Part shown: piece after piece, positions 33,830-44,116 of the stretch | Numbering within the stretch: position 1 is the stretch's first letter | Layout of the letters: the number at the start of each line of letters is the position of its first letter | Origin: Pelodera strongyloides | Taxonomy: Eukaryota > Nematoda > Chromadorea > Rhabditida > Rhabditidae | Length of the DNA: 64,000 nucleotides | Direction: 5' to 3' | Assembly: GCA_036852015.1 (NCBI GenBank) | Contig: JAANDG010000032.1 | Location: 1-64,000 of the forward strand | Notes under the pieces: generated by a model | Database searches by the model: none | Told to the model about the DNA's origin: nothing | The model's input: the letters and a program-made list of their open reading frames with translations, nothing else | Made by a program: the position numbers and the translations under genes

Positions 33830-36090
33830 TCTCTTGATCAGACATTTCGATGGCTGCAATCTGATTTCTTCCATATTCTGTGATAATACGTGTGTAAAAA
33901 TCTCTAAGTTGTACATTCGAAGTGGCTATGGAAGGCAAAAGTTTGCGAGATTCTTGGGGCTTTGTGTTAAATATTATGTATTAAGTCTGCCATACCACAT
34001 ACATAATTATGCGGTATTTGAAATAGGCCTTTTGATTGTTTATTTATATTCTATAAAAAATGAACAATGGTAACTAATCTCCCTTCTAATCTTCTCGGCC
34101 TCAAGATGTACTATGCCAAGGAGCAATTATTCGTCCCACGTATTTTGGTCCCTCGTCAGTATACTACGTTGTGAAGCGCCTTATCTTAGGGTTCCTGTTG
34201 GTCGACATTTACCCTGCCCTGCATGCTATTTCTCTTTTGATTCTTTATATACCAACAAACATTGCCATCGCCTAGAATTAAGTTTTCGGAGGTATTTATT
34301 GCCGCACAGCAAATTTTTGTGAAATTAAACAAACAAGTGTATATTACATGAGTTTATTATAAACAAGCAATCACATTAGAAGCATTAAACAAAGAATTGA
34401 ACATATTGTCGACATAAACATCAATATGGAGCCAATCATCGCCTCTCATGAACGCTCTTATAAACATAGTTGCAAAATATATAATTAAGTAAAGAGCCGT
34501 TCATAATTAAATTAATTAACTAATTAAGTAAAGAACCGGTCATAATTAATTAAGTAAAGAGCGGTGCATAAGCCATCGTACTAGATACCTATAGCTAAAC
34601 AGAAGACGAAACAGATCACACAGTTGAATTGCTTAACCCTTATCAGAAATTTTTCCGGATAAAATTTTCTTTAGAAAATAATTCGTGCAAACCGTTGCGA
34701 CGTCCGTCGTGGTAGAATTTTTTTACGCTGGCAGCAGTGAGAAAGATTTGATTGCATGAGTGTTTTGTTCGATGGGATTGTGCAGACATTTCATCCCATT
34801 TCCCTAAATTTGGTTGTGGGCACATTTTGTGTATACTAGTCCTTAGTTAGCCAGAAGCGCTTGCATAGGATCGGACTTGTTGTTTGTAACGTATGATCGC
34901 CCAACACTCGGAATTATTGTTTGCAAGGTCAAACCATCATCCTTCGATAAAAGGAAAAAAAACAGAGGCGTTTTTCGTGAGCCTCCTCCTTTATGTTCGC
35001 CCAAGTCGTACTGGTTTAGGCTAAATAATGAGACTTCTTCAAAATCTTGACTGTCAACTTCGAAGAGACACTTACCAATGTGAAACTATCAGTGTATGTG
35101 CACATGCTTGTAGTGGGACCAGGTGTTGTGTGTAGTTTGTACATGGTATGTGGGCACAACTAAAATATGTGTATAATACAATACAAAAAAAACATTTGGA
35201 GTGCGCTCGTGGCGCAGAAGACTAACTCCGAATTAGCCGTATTCAATAAGGACGACATACCAGATAAATCTCGTCAGCAGGGCAAAACACGGATCCATCC
35301 CAACCATTGTACTTGAATGAACCGATCGGTTCCTCCTTTTGAGACTCTCGGTTAATTTTCACAAGTTCGAAAGACACCTAGGAACATATATGGAAGGGGG
35401 GGAGCGGGATTTTAGAGGTCACAGTTTTGCTTAATATATGGTTTGACAGTAAACTTGTGTTTTGAGTTGACTGTAATTAGTAAAAGTCATGGAGCGGGAA
35501 TAAAAAGAAAACGCACAGTTCTTTGAAAGCAACATTTGGATGGCTCGAGATCATTGTTGCGAATATTGCAAGTAACACCCAGAAACCGGTATGCGGCAAG
35601 TGGCACAAAATATGTAGAAGTTCTCCTGGTTGTCATTTCATTCCTGGATAATAATACAATGTGGCACGTTTATGGTAGAAAGATTCTAGAGACAAATATA
35701 TATGGGCAAGAGTCAACTTTATGAGCCGTTTATATTGTTAGATATCCTCATCCATCGACCAGACCAGTAAAGATTCATTATTGGGCAGATCTTGACAAGT
35801 TATAAAACGTTGGTCACCGAGATTTTCTTGCAATAGCAAACAAAACATCGAGGCTGCTTTGACGAGGCATTTTCACAAACGGCATCGGAACATTTCTCAA
35901 TCCCCCACAGTAACTGAGCAGGTACTGCTTCTCCTAAACAATTAGGTACGGGTATGGTAAAGGTGAAATTTAATGGGACAGGGTGTAACCTTGGATTGAC
36001 CTTTCTTAACGGCTTATTTTTTTTTTTTTTTTTTTTTGGATGTCCACCCAACATAGAGTATTTGTACCAAAAAAAGTGAGAACGATGATT
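33830..36090. other. Intergenic, no supported gene
   Basis: AT-rich. A weak pol III-like stretch, GCTCGTGGCGCAGAAGAC, is at 35213, and a solo end GTGAGCCTCCTCCTTTA of the P4/P5 element family is at about 34978. TAATTAAGTAAAGA repeats three times near 34490-34565. A poly-A/T run is at 36019-36037. Confidence 0.45.
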
Positions 36091-36096
36091 TAATAC

Positions 36097-36422
36097 CTCT
36101 GGCAAAAGCAGTTCACTATCAGCAATACTAAGCCCAGTAGTGAGCTCAGACCAGCTGAGAGTGGGTAGACGCAGCGAATGGATGAAATTGTCCACTTTCC
36201 CCCTCATACTCGACGGGTCCCTGAAGAGTGTTTGTGTTCTAGGAATAATAAAGCAATCAATAAAACGGAGGCAGGAGATTGAGGCTGCGATAGAGCAAAC
36301 AACGTCAACATAAGAAACCTCAACGCTGACCCTTTGGATTGGTGCGTCGCCCAGCGGAGCACAGCCTTGTAGAGATCCAACTCATTGATAGCCATTTCTT
36401 CATTTCGCAATATCTCAGCAAG
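36097..36422 (-). CDS. BACK-domain exons of a BTB/BACK protein
   Basis: Two - strand exons: 36331-36422 (LAEILRNEEMAINELDLYKA, then VLRWATHQSKG) and 36097-36220 (DPSSMRGKVDNFIHS, LRLPTLSWSELTTG, ADSELLLPE). They join in phase (2+1) and follow the BACK pattern of BTBD1/2/3/6-type proteins, in which a Glu-rich helix and V-x-R-W are followed by an IRFPxM-like helix. Such proteins are usually cullin-3 substrate adaptors. They are probably the continuation of the BTB exons at 41.3-42.3 kb, with ~4.9 kb between them. I found neither the linking BACK exon nor a PHR domain downstream, so the gene is incomplete as seen. Confidence 0.65.
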
Positions 36423-36774
36423 CTTAAAATATTGGATAATGCAAAGGAAAATGTGAAAGTATGCGTCTTCGTTTAGCGACACATCTGTCCTTCGACTCTT
36501 CGACAGGTCTTTTTGTTTTACCCGTCAATCAGATCTGCTGTAATAGGTTTGTTTCCCATTAATTTATATTGATTCGCTGATAGTAGTTGATACCACGAAT
36601 GAATGAAGCGGATGGTGATAATTTAAATGCACTTTAATCCTTTAATGTCTGATGTTGCTATTGTTACATAAAACAGCACAATTGGGTAATTTGTCCAGAA
36701 AAAAAGGCATAAGTATCATGCATTAGGGCCCAGTCCGAATGCTCCAACATACAAATTCGTATGTCGACAACGTG

Positions 36775-36960
36775 AAACTTTGGGTGCGGGGCGGCGCGCT
36801 AAAAGTCGCGGGGCGGCGCGCTGAAATGTGCGGGGCCCAGGCAGGGCTGCGCCACCAAAACGGGGCCCGGAGCGCGCGGCCCCGCTTCAAAAAGTGGGCC
36901 GTAGGTGCGCCGGGAGCGCGCGGACCGTGGGAAAATGGGCGTGAAATGTCCCGCCCCCTT
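36775..36960. repeat. GC-rich island
   Basis: Repeats of GCGGGGCGGCGCGCT and a run rich in GGGCC/GCGC. Sequence type is shared with 31.2 kb (GGGGCGGCGCG) and 39.3 kb. Frames here are composition artefacts. Confidence 0.6.
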
Positions 36961-37468
36961 TCCATTCCATATTAAATAATACACTAAAACGGTAAATCCA
37001 CACAGTAATCAACAAACAACAAATATACAGAATAACGTTACTCTTTACTTCACTCACAGCACAAAACGATAATAAGGATACATCTGAGGGAATTTTGGTA
37101 AGTTAATAACTAAGAATACGCAACAAAAAGTGGTTAGGCAACCCAATTGTAAGTACAAAATAATGTTAGTGAGAGTTAAAATTCTACTGGTAAATATTAC
37201 GATATAATGCTATGATAATGGAGTTACGGGGGTGTAAAAATCCAAAACAAAAAGTAGATACAACTACAATAAGAGTAGAGGTATATATAGTACAAAAAAT
37301 AATCATTCTATATGCTGACGTTCAGTTAAAACATAAACGGAAATGGGCAGCGTTACACAGCTAATTTTTTAATAAAGTAACGAGCTACATTTAATACAAT
37401 ATGCCATAAACACACGAAACATATTGCACAAAGTAACACTAAGCTTACTAAGGTTCATCTTAGGGTAT

Positions 37469-38655
37469 CTATCCATTTGATATCTTCCCTTCCGTGATAA
37501 GAAACATCTTCACGGTGTTTCGTACGCCCTCCATGCCTGCCTTCCCTGCGTAGCAATAAAGCCGACACGTTACCGACATCGATACACCGGTCAACTGAAA
37601 TAAGAAGAAGTTAAAAATTAGATATGGCATTGATAACGAAAAACACACAAGTATCAATAGCGTAAGTGTAACCCTAAACTAATTCAATTAAATGCGAAAA
37701 CTTAACAAGCGGCCGCGATATTCTAAATTATGGGTAATGAGCTGGTCGTATGCCGTTTGAATGGAATGGAATGGGAGCCACCCCAGTTGGGTAAATTTGT
37801 CTTTTCGTATTCTTGATTCGCGTAATCAGAGGTAGGGAGCACTGGGAGCAGGCACTTTCGTGCACACAATCACAACTATAAATGACTTGGAGGCAAAACA
37901 CATGGAAACAAAATATTAACCATACCTGCCTAGATGATGTGTTCAAGTGGCCGGAGTCCCGGAGTTGCCCTATAGTTCTTTGTCCCACATGTGGAGTACC
38001 GCACGATGTCCAAAGTCCGCCGTAAGACTAGGAAGCCTGAAATGAGTACACTATCACCTATCACTTTTTAACTTTTTACAAGCAAGAAATGCAACATGGA
38101 TGCGTAATCGAAGAGATGCACTAACGTACGAAGACAATGATCGAATGATCCATAAGATAAACAATGCACATATAAGTAACTAGTATACAAAAACAATGAT
38201 AACCACAAAACCCTGGACAGAAAATAAACATGAAAAAATGTTTATAGTTAAGATACGTTCTTACCTTATTTTTTATTAATCTTGTACCGTATCTTCGGGA
38301 ACATTGTCTGCGTTTGCGCCGGTACAATTACCATCGGTTGTTGTCTAAACAAAATAAAAGTTTCATTTAAGATTCAACATTATGTGCCTACTAATACCTT
38401 GAATAAACATCCCCATCTCCAAATAAACATCCCCATCTCCATATTTCCACATCAACGCCTCCGATATTTACAATGTATTTTGTATTCAATACATCGGTTC
38501 AAACAACTTACTAAACGGTGAATCTGAATCTTGAATACTCTTAAAAATACTAATCAAGATACTTGATAAAAAATATAGACGACATACCCAGTTGGCCTCA
38601 TCCTGAGCTGACCATACAGTTGCTATCACGATGGCCTTTGGGTCCGCCATTAACC
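37469..38655 (-). CDS. Possible small gene: coherent four-exon chain, function unknown
   Basis: Four - strand exons join with all-phase-0 junctions: 38588-38655 (MADPKAIVIATVWSAQDEAN), 38288-38344 (contains NCTGANADN), 37926-38027 (SYGGLWTSCGTPHVG), 37469-37594 (VTCRLYCYAGKAGMEGVRN; stop TAG). Each has a fair donor and acceptor. The product is Cys-containing and begins without an obvious signal peptide; upstream exons are possible, since the first exon is open before its ATG. The last exon vaguely recalls the opening strand of transthyretin-like domains, but I would not assign it. It lies between the BTB and BACK exons on the same strand, which conflicts with those being one gene unless it is nested. 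Confidence 0.35.
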
Positions 38656-39235
38656 CTGTAAATATAGAGACGTTTCATTTTATATTTGATACATTTAAGT
38701 TAAGAAACTCAAAATTATTTTCAACTACATCGAAGAAAAGGTCAAAAGGAGCTTTATCGAGACAAACAGGGCTAAGAGATGTCTTACAATAAGGAACATA
38801 ATAGAAAATGAAGACCAAAGCAAAAAAGATGGAGTAGAAAAATAATGGCGATCGCGAAAACGAAGAGAAGTAATGCGAAAGTGCGCGTATTGTGCACTAT
38901 TCTAAAGCGATTACGGTATGATAGCAGCCTTTAGATTATGCCGCAAACAATATTTAAGAAATCGAATATATGAATACTTTATGCAAACTAAACTGCCGAT
39001 AAACATATTTTTACTATAACCGTTAGTTAGTACATGATTAACAAGAATAGTGACAACAAACTTACTAAATAAGACAATAGTTTAAATTGAAGTGGAACAA
39101 CATAAAATTACAACAACTTTTGGATAAGACAACACTCAGTTTGTCGGAGCACAAGTGTTGAAAAACACAAGTGCGGCTTCGCTGCGTAGTAGTAAATAAA
39201 TGCCCCTTCACTGAGTATCTTGCAGTTTCCATTGT

Positions 39236-39412
39236 ACGTGTCCTCGCGCGCCTGTGGCGCGCTCCTGGCGCACCAGCCGCCCCACGGTTTTCGGTGGTGG
39301 AGACTTTCCCAGACCAATGGGCCAGACACGGGCGAGGGGCGCGCGGGGAGTGCGCGGCCCCGTGACGTGGGGCCGGGGGCGCGCCGCCCCCCGGCTAAGT
39401 TTCCTCAGTGGA
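39236..39412. repeat. GC-rich island
   Basis: GC-rich stretch ending CCGGCTAAGTTTCCTCA, which matches CCGGCCAAGTTTCCTCA at the end of the island at 49.69-49.77 kb. Short frames on both strands come from composition. Confidence 0.6.
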
Positions 39413-41290
39413 GTTGAAGCAGCATCGAGCTCGCGAGGCATCGAGTAAAGCGGCATCGAGCTCGCGCATTCCCCGATTGACAACGAATACTTCCAACTGC
39501 TTACGCAGAGGGTTGTCGCGGCTGGTTTACTTCCGTTCGACAAAGCAAACCATTATTCGGGCCACAGAAGGAATTCAACTGCGTTCCGCTCGTCGGTTCA
39601 TGAGCACATGATCAGGGAGTTAAATGGGCGGATCAAAGTACTAACTCCACGAATGGACAATCCGTCAACAAGCACAGGGAGGAATTGTCATGAAGGCAGA
39701 ACAAGGTATGATAGCTGCATCACCGCGGAAGAGCGTAATCGAGAGGTTGCACAACCCAGGAATGTCAAGTTTCAAGGAACTGGCCCTCATGGTATCCAAA
39801 AATTGATCAGGAGATTGTAAAGTCAAAACATTCGAAGGATGAGAAGCAGGCAAACCCACCTAAAACCGTCAACCAGCAAAACAGGTAAAATGAAAATACT
39901 ATAAATTAAATGGTTGGTTGCACATTGGCAGTTGGAGGTTGGAGGCCAACCGAGCTGGCAACCACAGACACCCGAAGGCACTAGCAGTCAGGAAGAGACT
40001 GATAGGTTGAGCAGTAAGATGTGTACACCAGATTGTACTGAGGGACGCGCCGAGGTATACGTTACCAACGGACGGTGCACCGCATGTAAACACCTGCTGA
40101 TGCCCAAAACTGATAACACAGTAACCGAATATGTAGCAGACAGGAATAGGTCGCCGAGGTGGAATATTTATTGAAGTTTTAATTGTCTTATATCGGCTCT
40201 TTTCTGATGCTTCTTAAGTTTGTGTTCTTCCTCCGGCTTAGACCAATGCTCGGCGATTACCGTGGCTACAGATGTAGGCGAATAAGCCAAACAACCCAGT
40301 CAACATGATCCGTCGACGTCGAACCAGTCGTACACATGTATCTGAACGAAAGAAGAGCGATTATCATTGATGAGCACTGAGCACGATCTTGCGTAATTGT
40401 GACAAATTCAGGCAGTTATCTCCATTTCCGTGTACTTTTCGTTGCCCGAAGTAGCTGACGACGGACATCAGTTCACGTCGCAAGAATAGGATGAATTATG
40501 CAGGAACAGCGGCATTAGGACCACGCACTCACGAGCATGACCATATACAGCCCAAAATCCAATCCAGCCGCGGAGTGGGCAGTATAAACCCTCAAACAGG
40601 TAATAATCAAATAATATTGGGAAAGGTGGGGCGAATTTGGAAAATACACTGTCAAAATTCAGCTTTGTCAGAGTATTTTCGAAACCGGAATACTCCCCAC
40701 TCCCCAAACCATTTCGGGGCTGAATGTTGGTCGGAGACACTCACATAGCTTGTCTCCACTTATGTGAATGTGATGCAAACTTCACTTATGAGAATGTGAT
40801 CCATATCGCCAAAAACAGTTGGCCTGGGAGCATATGGAGCAACATTTCAAGAAAGAAGAATGAACACCGCTTAATCGAGATGCCAATGTCGGTCTACGCG
40901 CAGAAACACGCAAACCCGTTTACTAAGGAAATTGATGCCTCTACGAGTAAGTTCGAGTAGTTATGCATATCACTAATAAATACACAATATGCACCTGCCA
41001 ATCAGATTCAAAATGCACAAAAATACTACTGCATGGAGTTCCTGATTTTCTATTCTAAGCCATTTCTCAATTAGGAAACTTGATCAGCGACCCACCGGTT
41101 CCTCATCCGATTGCAGAAACTCCTCTGTGTCAAAATAAGAAAGTGGGCATTCACAAAAACGACGTGTCAGCCTGAATTACAAGACAAAATATTAGTCATT
41201 TTAACGAAAGCATGCCCATCCATAGATTGCCTTACAATTATTAGAAAGCCTTCGTGAAATTCGTGCAATATAAGATGTCTTGTGAAACAG
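39413..41290. other. No supported gene
   Basis: Short frames on both strands without domain or splice coherence. A missing exon of the BTB/BACK gene could hide here (for example near 41085-41165 on the - strand, around EEFLQSDEEP), but I could not phase it. Confidence 0.35.
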
Positions 41291-41295
41291 CTCAC

Positions 41296-42283
41296 TTTCT
41301 CAGACTGATGTTCCTGTTCCCATCAAAGTAGTGTATCTCCTTTGGACGAAACAATGACCAGAAGTTCTTCTTATCTTCCGCCTTTTCCAGAAAGAAGAAC
41401 TCCACAAGTTCCGTTACTTTTCCAATCATGTATCTAAATTATTGAATCTTTTAGAGTCTTTGGGTTTCGCAAAGAGTCGTTTCTCAATTCCCTACTGTGG
41501 GCCTGCCCGAATATACATCACAGAATGACTCAATTGCTTCACTTTTAAGTATTGCTAACGACTTCCTAACCAGAAAGCCAAATTATATTTCTTACTTCTG
41601 GCCCAAATACGCGATTTGGAACATATTCTCCAGGGTCAATCGCAGCTCTCCAGTGTAGATAAAGCTAAAATATATACGTTTGTTTGTCAAAAGATAAGGT
41701 TTGCGACACAACTATGGCTAGTTATTATTGTAATAAAGCATAAAGCCCAAGGCTTATAATAATACGGTGAAAAAGGGCGCCGAGCACGTACAAATGCATT
41801 CTCACCGCAATAAAGTTTTGAAATCCTCCAGCGTAGCATCTTTGATATCAACGTTCCTCTGTTGCATACGCCCAAAAAATTGTGCAGCAAACACTTCCGA
41901 TGCAAATGCGAGAGGAAGAGAGTGTGCGTAAATCAAATTCTTAAATGAAAATCGTATATTTCAATGGTACTTCAATTCAATTCAATTCAACAAATTCAAT
42001 GGACACTTTGACGACTACTCGAACGGGATAAAATCGTTTATGTAAAATCAAGCGCTGCATGAAATTAATGTTTTATGCACTCCGGCCGCCGCTTTCCATA
42101 CAGTGTTCCGGACATGAAAAGGTCATAAGAAAAGAGAACTTATATATAAGCAGCACTCCTAAAAACAGGGTAACTTACTCCTTCTCCAAAATCAAATGTG
42201 ACATCACTGAATGTTTCGGAGAAGAGAAACTTCTCGTTGTTGGACATGAGCCAATTCTCTCCGACACTATTTGTGAAGCCCAT
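41296..42283 (-). CDS. BTB-domain exons of a BTB/BACK protein
   Basis: Four - strand exons join in phase: 42179-42283 (ATG 42281-42283; NEKFLFSETFSDVTFDFGEG), 41806-41939 (AHSLPLAFASEVFAAQFF, IKDATLEDFKTLL), 41596-41664 (FIYTGELRLTLENMFQIAYL), 41296-41433 (KYMIGKVTELVEFFF). This is a textbook BTB fold order: D-V-x-F strand, A-H-x-x-L-A-x-x-S-x-V-F helix, F-x-x-L-L-x-F-I-Y-T-G, then A-x-K-Y. BTB domains dimerise and often recruit cullin-3. The start ATG directly follows a CTGCAG acceptor, suggesting a 5' UTR intron or trans-splicing. Continuation is probably at 36.1-36.4 kb. Confidence 0.75.
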
Positions 42284-42544
42284 ACTGCAGCATTAAATTG
42301 AAACGAAATATGTGTTAGCTTGTTTATGTTAAAGACTAGGCTCACATAAAAAAAAACGTTTTCCAATGTTTATGTGAGAAAACACAGGATTACTGAAATA
42401 TGACTACAAAAAAGGTAAAGAAGTTCGCATATCCTGTAGTAATTCACCATGCTCTATGCAAAATGCTACTTAATTCAATGCAAAATGCAAATATAACATG
42501 AAAACTAAAACGTCTGCTATATCTGTGGTCTTCAACCGCGAACG

Positions 42545-42775
42545 CCCCTTCTTTTTGCCCCCCCCCCCTACGCGGCTGGCCGGGGGCCCCCTGCGCGGTT
42601 GGCTGGAGGTGCGCTGCGCGGTTGAGCTCCCCGAGGCACCGCGCACCCAGCCGCGTAGTTTGCATACTACGCGGCTGGGTGCGCCCCCTCTGCGCGGTAC
42701 GCGGTTGGCTACGCCCGCACTGGAAACTGCGCGGCTGGCTACGCGTGCACTCTAATTTGCGCGGCTGACAGAAGG
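42545..42775. repeat. GC-rich degenerate repeat array, core TGCGCGGYTGGCT
   Basis: About eight variants of TGCGCGGTTGGCT / CTACGCGGCTGG in ~230 bp, preceded by a poly-C run, with internal inverted copies (CAGCCGCGTAG facing CTACGCGGCTG near 42650-42680). Frames on either strand are repeat translations. Confidence 0.7.
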
Positions 42776-43778
42776 GGCGCTGCAAACCCAGGAACGTAGT
42801 ATGTTCGTTATTGCTAGACCACGTGTGTGAATAATCAATAATTGCAGCTTTAGCAATAATCAATAATTGCAGCACATACCCGTTATGCTGATAAAGATTA
42901 TACAAGTAACCGGAAAAAGTTCCCTTTGAAACGAGGCGAGAGCATATTTAAAAAAATATTAGAAATGTTTCAAACTCGGTAAATCTATCACATACAAAGT
43001 TACAACAAAATGCGAAATGATTCAATAGGGGTAGGGGGCATACAATTAAAAAGAACAAAAGTGTAGATTGTGGAATTCCGAACAAATTTTTTCAAATGTA
43101 GTTCGGTATGGCCAGTCGGAAATGTAACCGTCTCTCCCGCAGTACATAGAGCCCGTGGGCACAGAGACACTTATATTTAGATTTAGATATGCAGAAAGAT
43201 TTGGGTGCCAATATGAATGCCTCCGTGCCCAAGGGCTAAATGTACTTGGAAAATAATTTCATTTCCGACCGGCCATCCGGAACTACTTTTGAAACGTTTT
43301 TTTGTTCGGAATTCGACATCCCAAACCAAACGCGGCCTAAAGCTTCGGGTCTTGTCTATAATGAACGGACTCCTTTTTTGCCTCCTTTTTCCCGCCCGAT
43401 TCAAATTCAAATATTTTTTTTCCGGGAAGGCGACATACGGTAATAATAGTGTAAGTTGGAATGGAGCGGGAGCTTTATAAAGTGCTCGATATAAAGTAAA
43501 TGTTGTTATTACCTCACAGACAGTTTTATCTCCTGTCAGAATACTTTAACTTGTGCCGAAATTTCGTAAAAACACCGTAGTAGTGAATCGTTTGCCTGAG
43601 CTACAAGGCAATTAACTATGTACTATGTACAATTAACTATGTATAGGCAATTAACTATGTACCCATTGATTGATTAGTGGTGCGGCTGAACCTTTCATAA
43701 CCAGCTGCTTTCGCTAGGTGATTGGCGAGCCTTTGCCTATCAAAAAAAAGACAATACAATAAAAATTTTACGGTTGTA
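42776..43778. other. Intergenic, no supported gene
   Basis: AT-rich. TAATAATCAATAATTGCAGC is tandemly repeated near 42833-42872, and AATTAACTATGTA repeats three times near 43609-43660. The segment at 43100-43430 has matching inverted pieces (GTTCGGTATGGCCAGTCGG against CCGACCGGCCATCCGGAAC), a worn MITE. Confidence 0.4.
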
Positions 43779-43855
43779 ATGTGATTTATTCCAAGTTTTG
43801 GGGTATTTTTCGTGCGAAAATATATTTAACATTCATATTCGAAATCGATAAGCAG
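43779..43855 (+). promoter_or_regulatory. Conserved upstream module of family member F
   Basis: AATGTGATTTATTCCAAG, TTTTTCGTGCGAAAATAT, then TTCATATTCGAAATCGATAA. It aligns with member E on the opposite strand and, in its two core blocks, with A-D. Confidence 0.55.
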
Positions 43856-44116
43856 ATGAGTACAAAAGGAAATGGTGAAAATTTCCTCAACATAAGATCG
43901 TTGTCTTTGTTATTGTTAGTTTTTCCAAATATTTATTACGTTCCGGCTTATTCAGTCGAAAATTGCGAACAGCTTATTTTCTGACTGATGTTCACTTTTT
44001 TTTGTTCCGACAGGTCTCATTGCTCAAGTTCTGACGGCAATATGCATGTATTCATTGTTTTGTTCATTAAGTGACAAATAATCCTTCAAGTTTCAATCAA
44101 ACACATAATTTTAGCT

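Noticed and set aside
39208..39543. 111-codon Arg/Pro/Ala-rich frame
   Set aside because: Generated by the GC-rich island; equally long frames exist in other frames of the same island.
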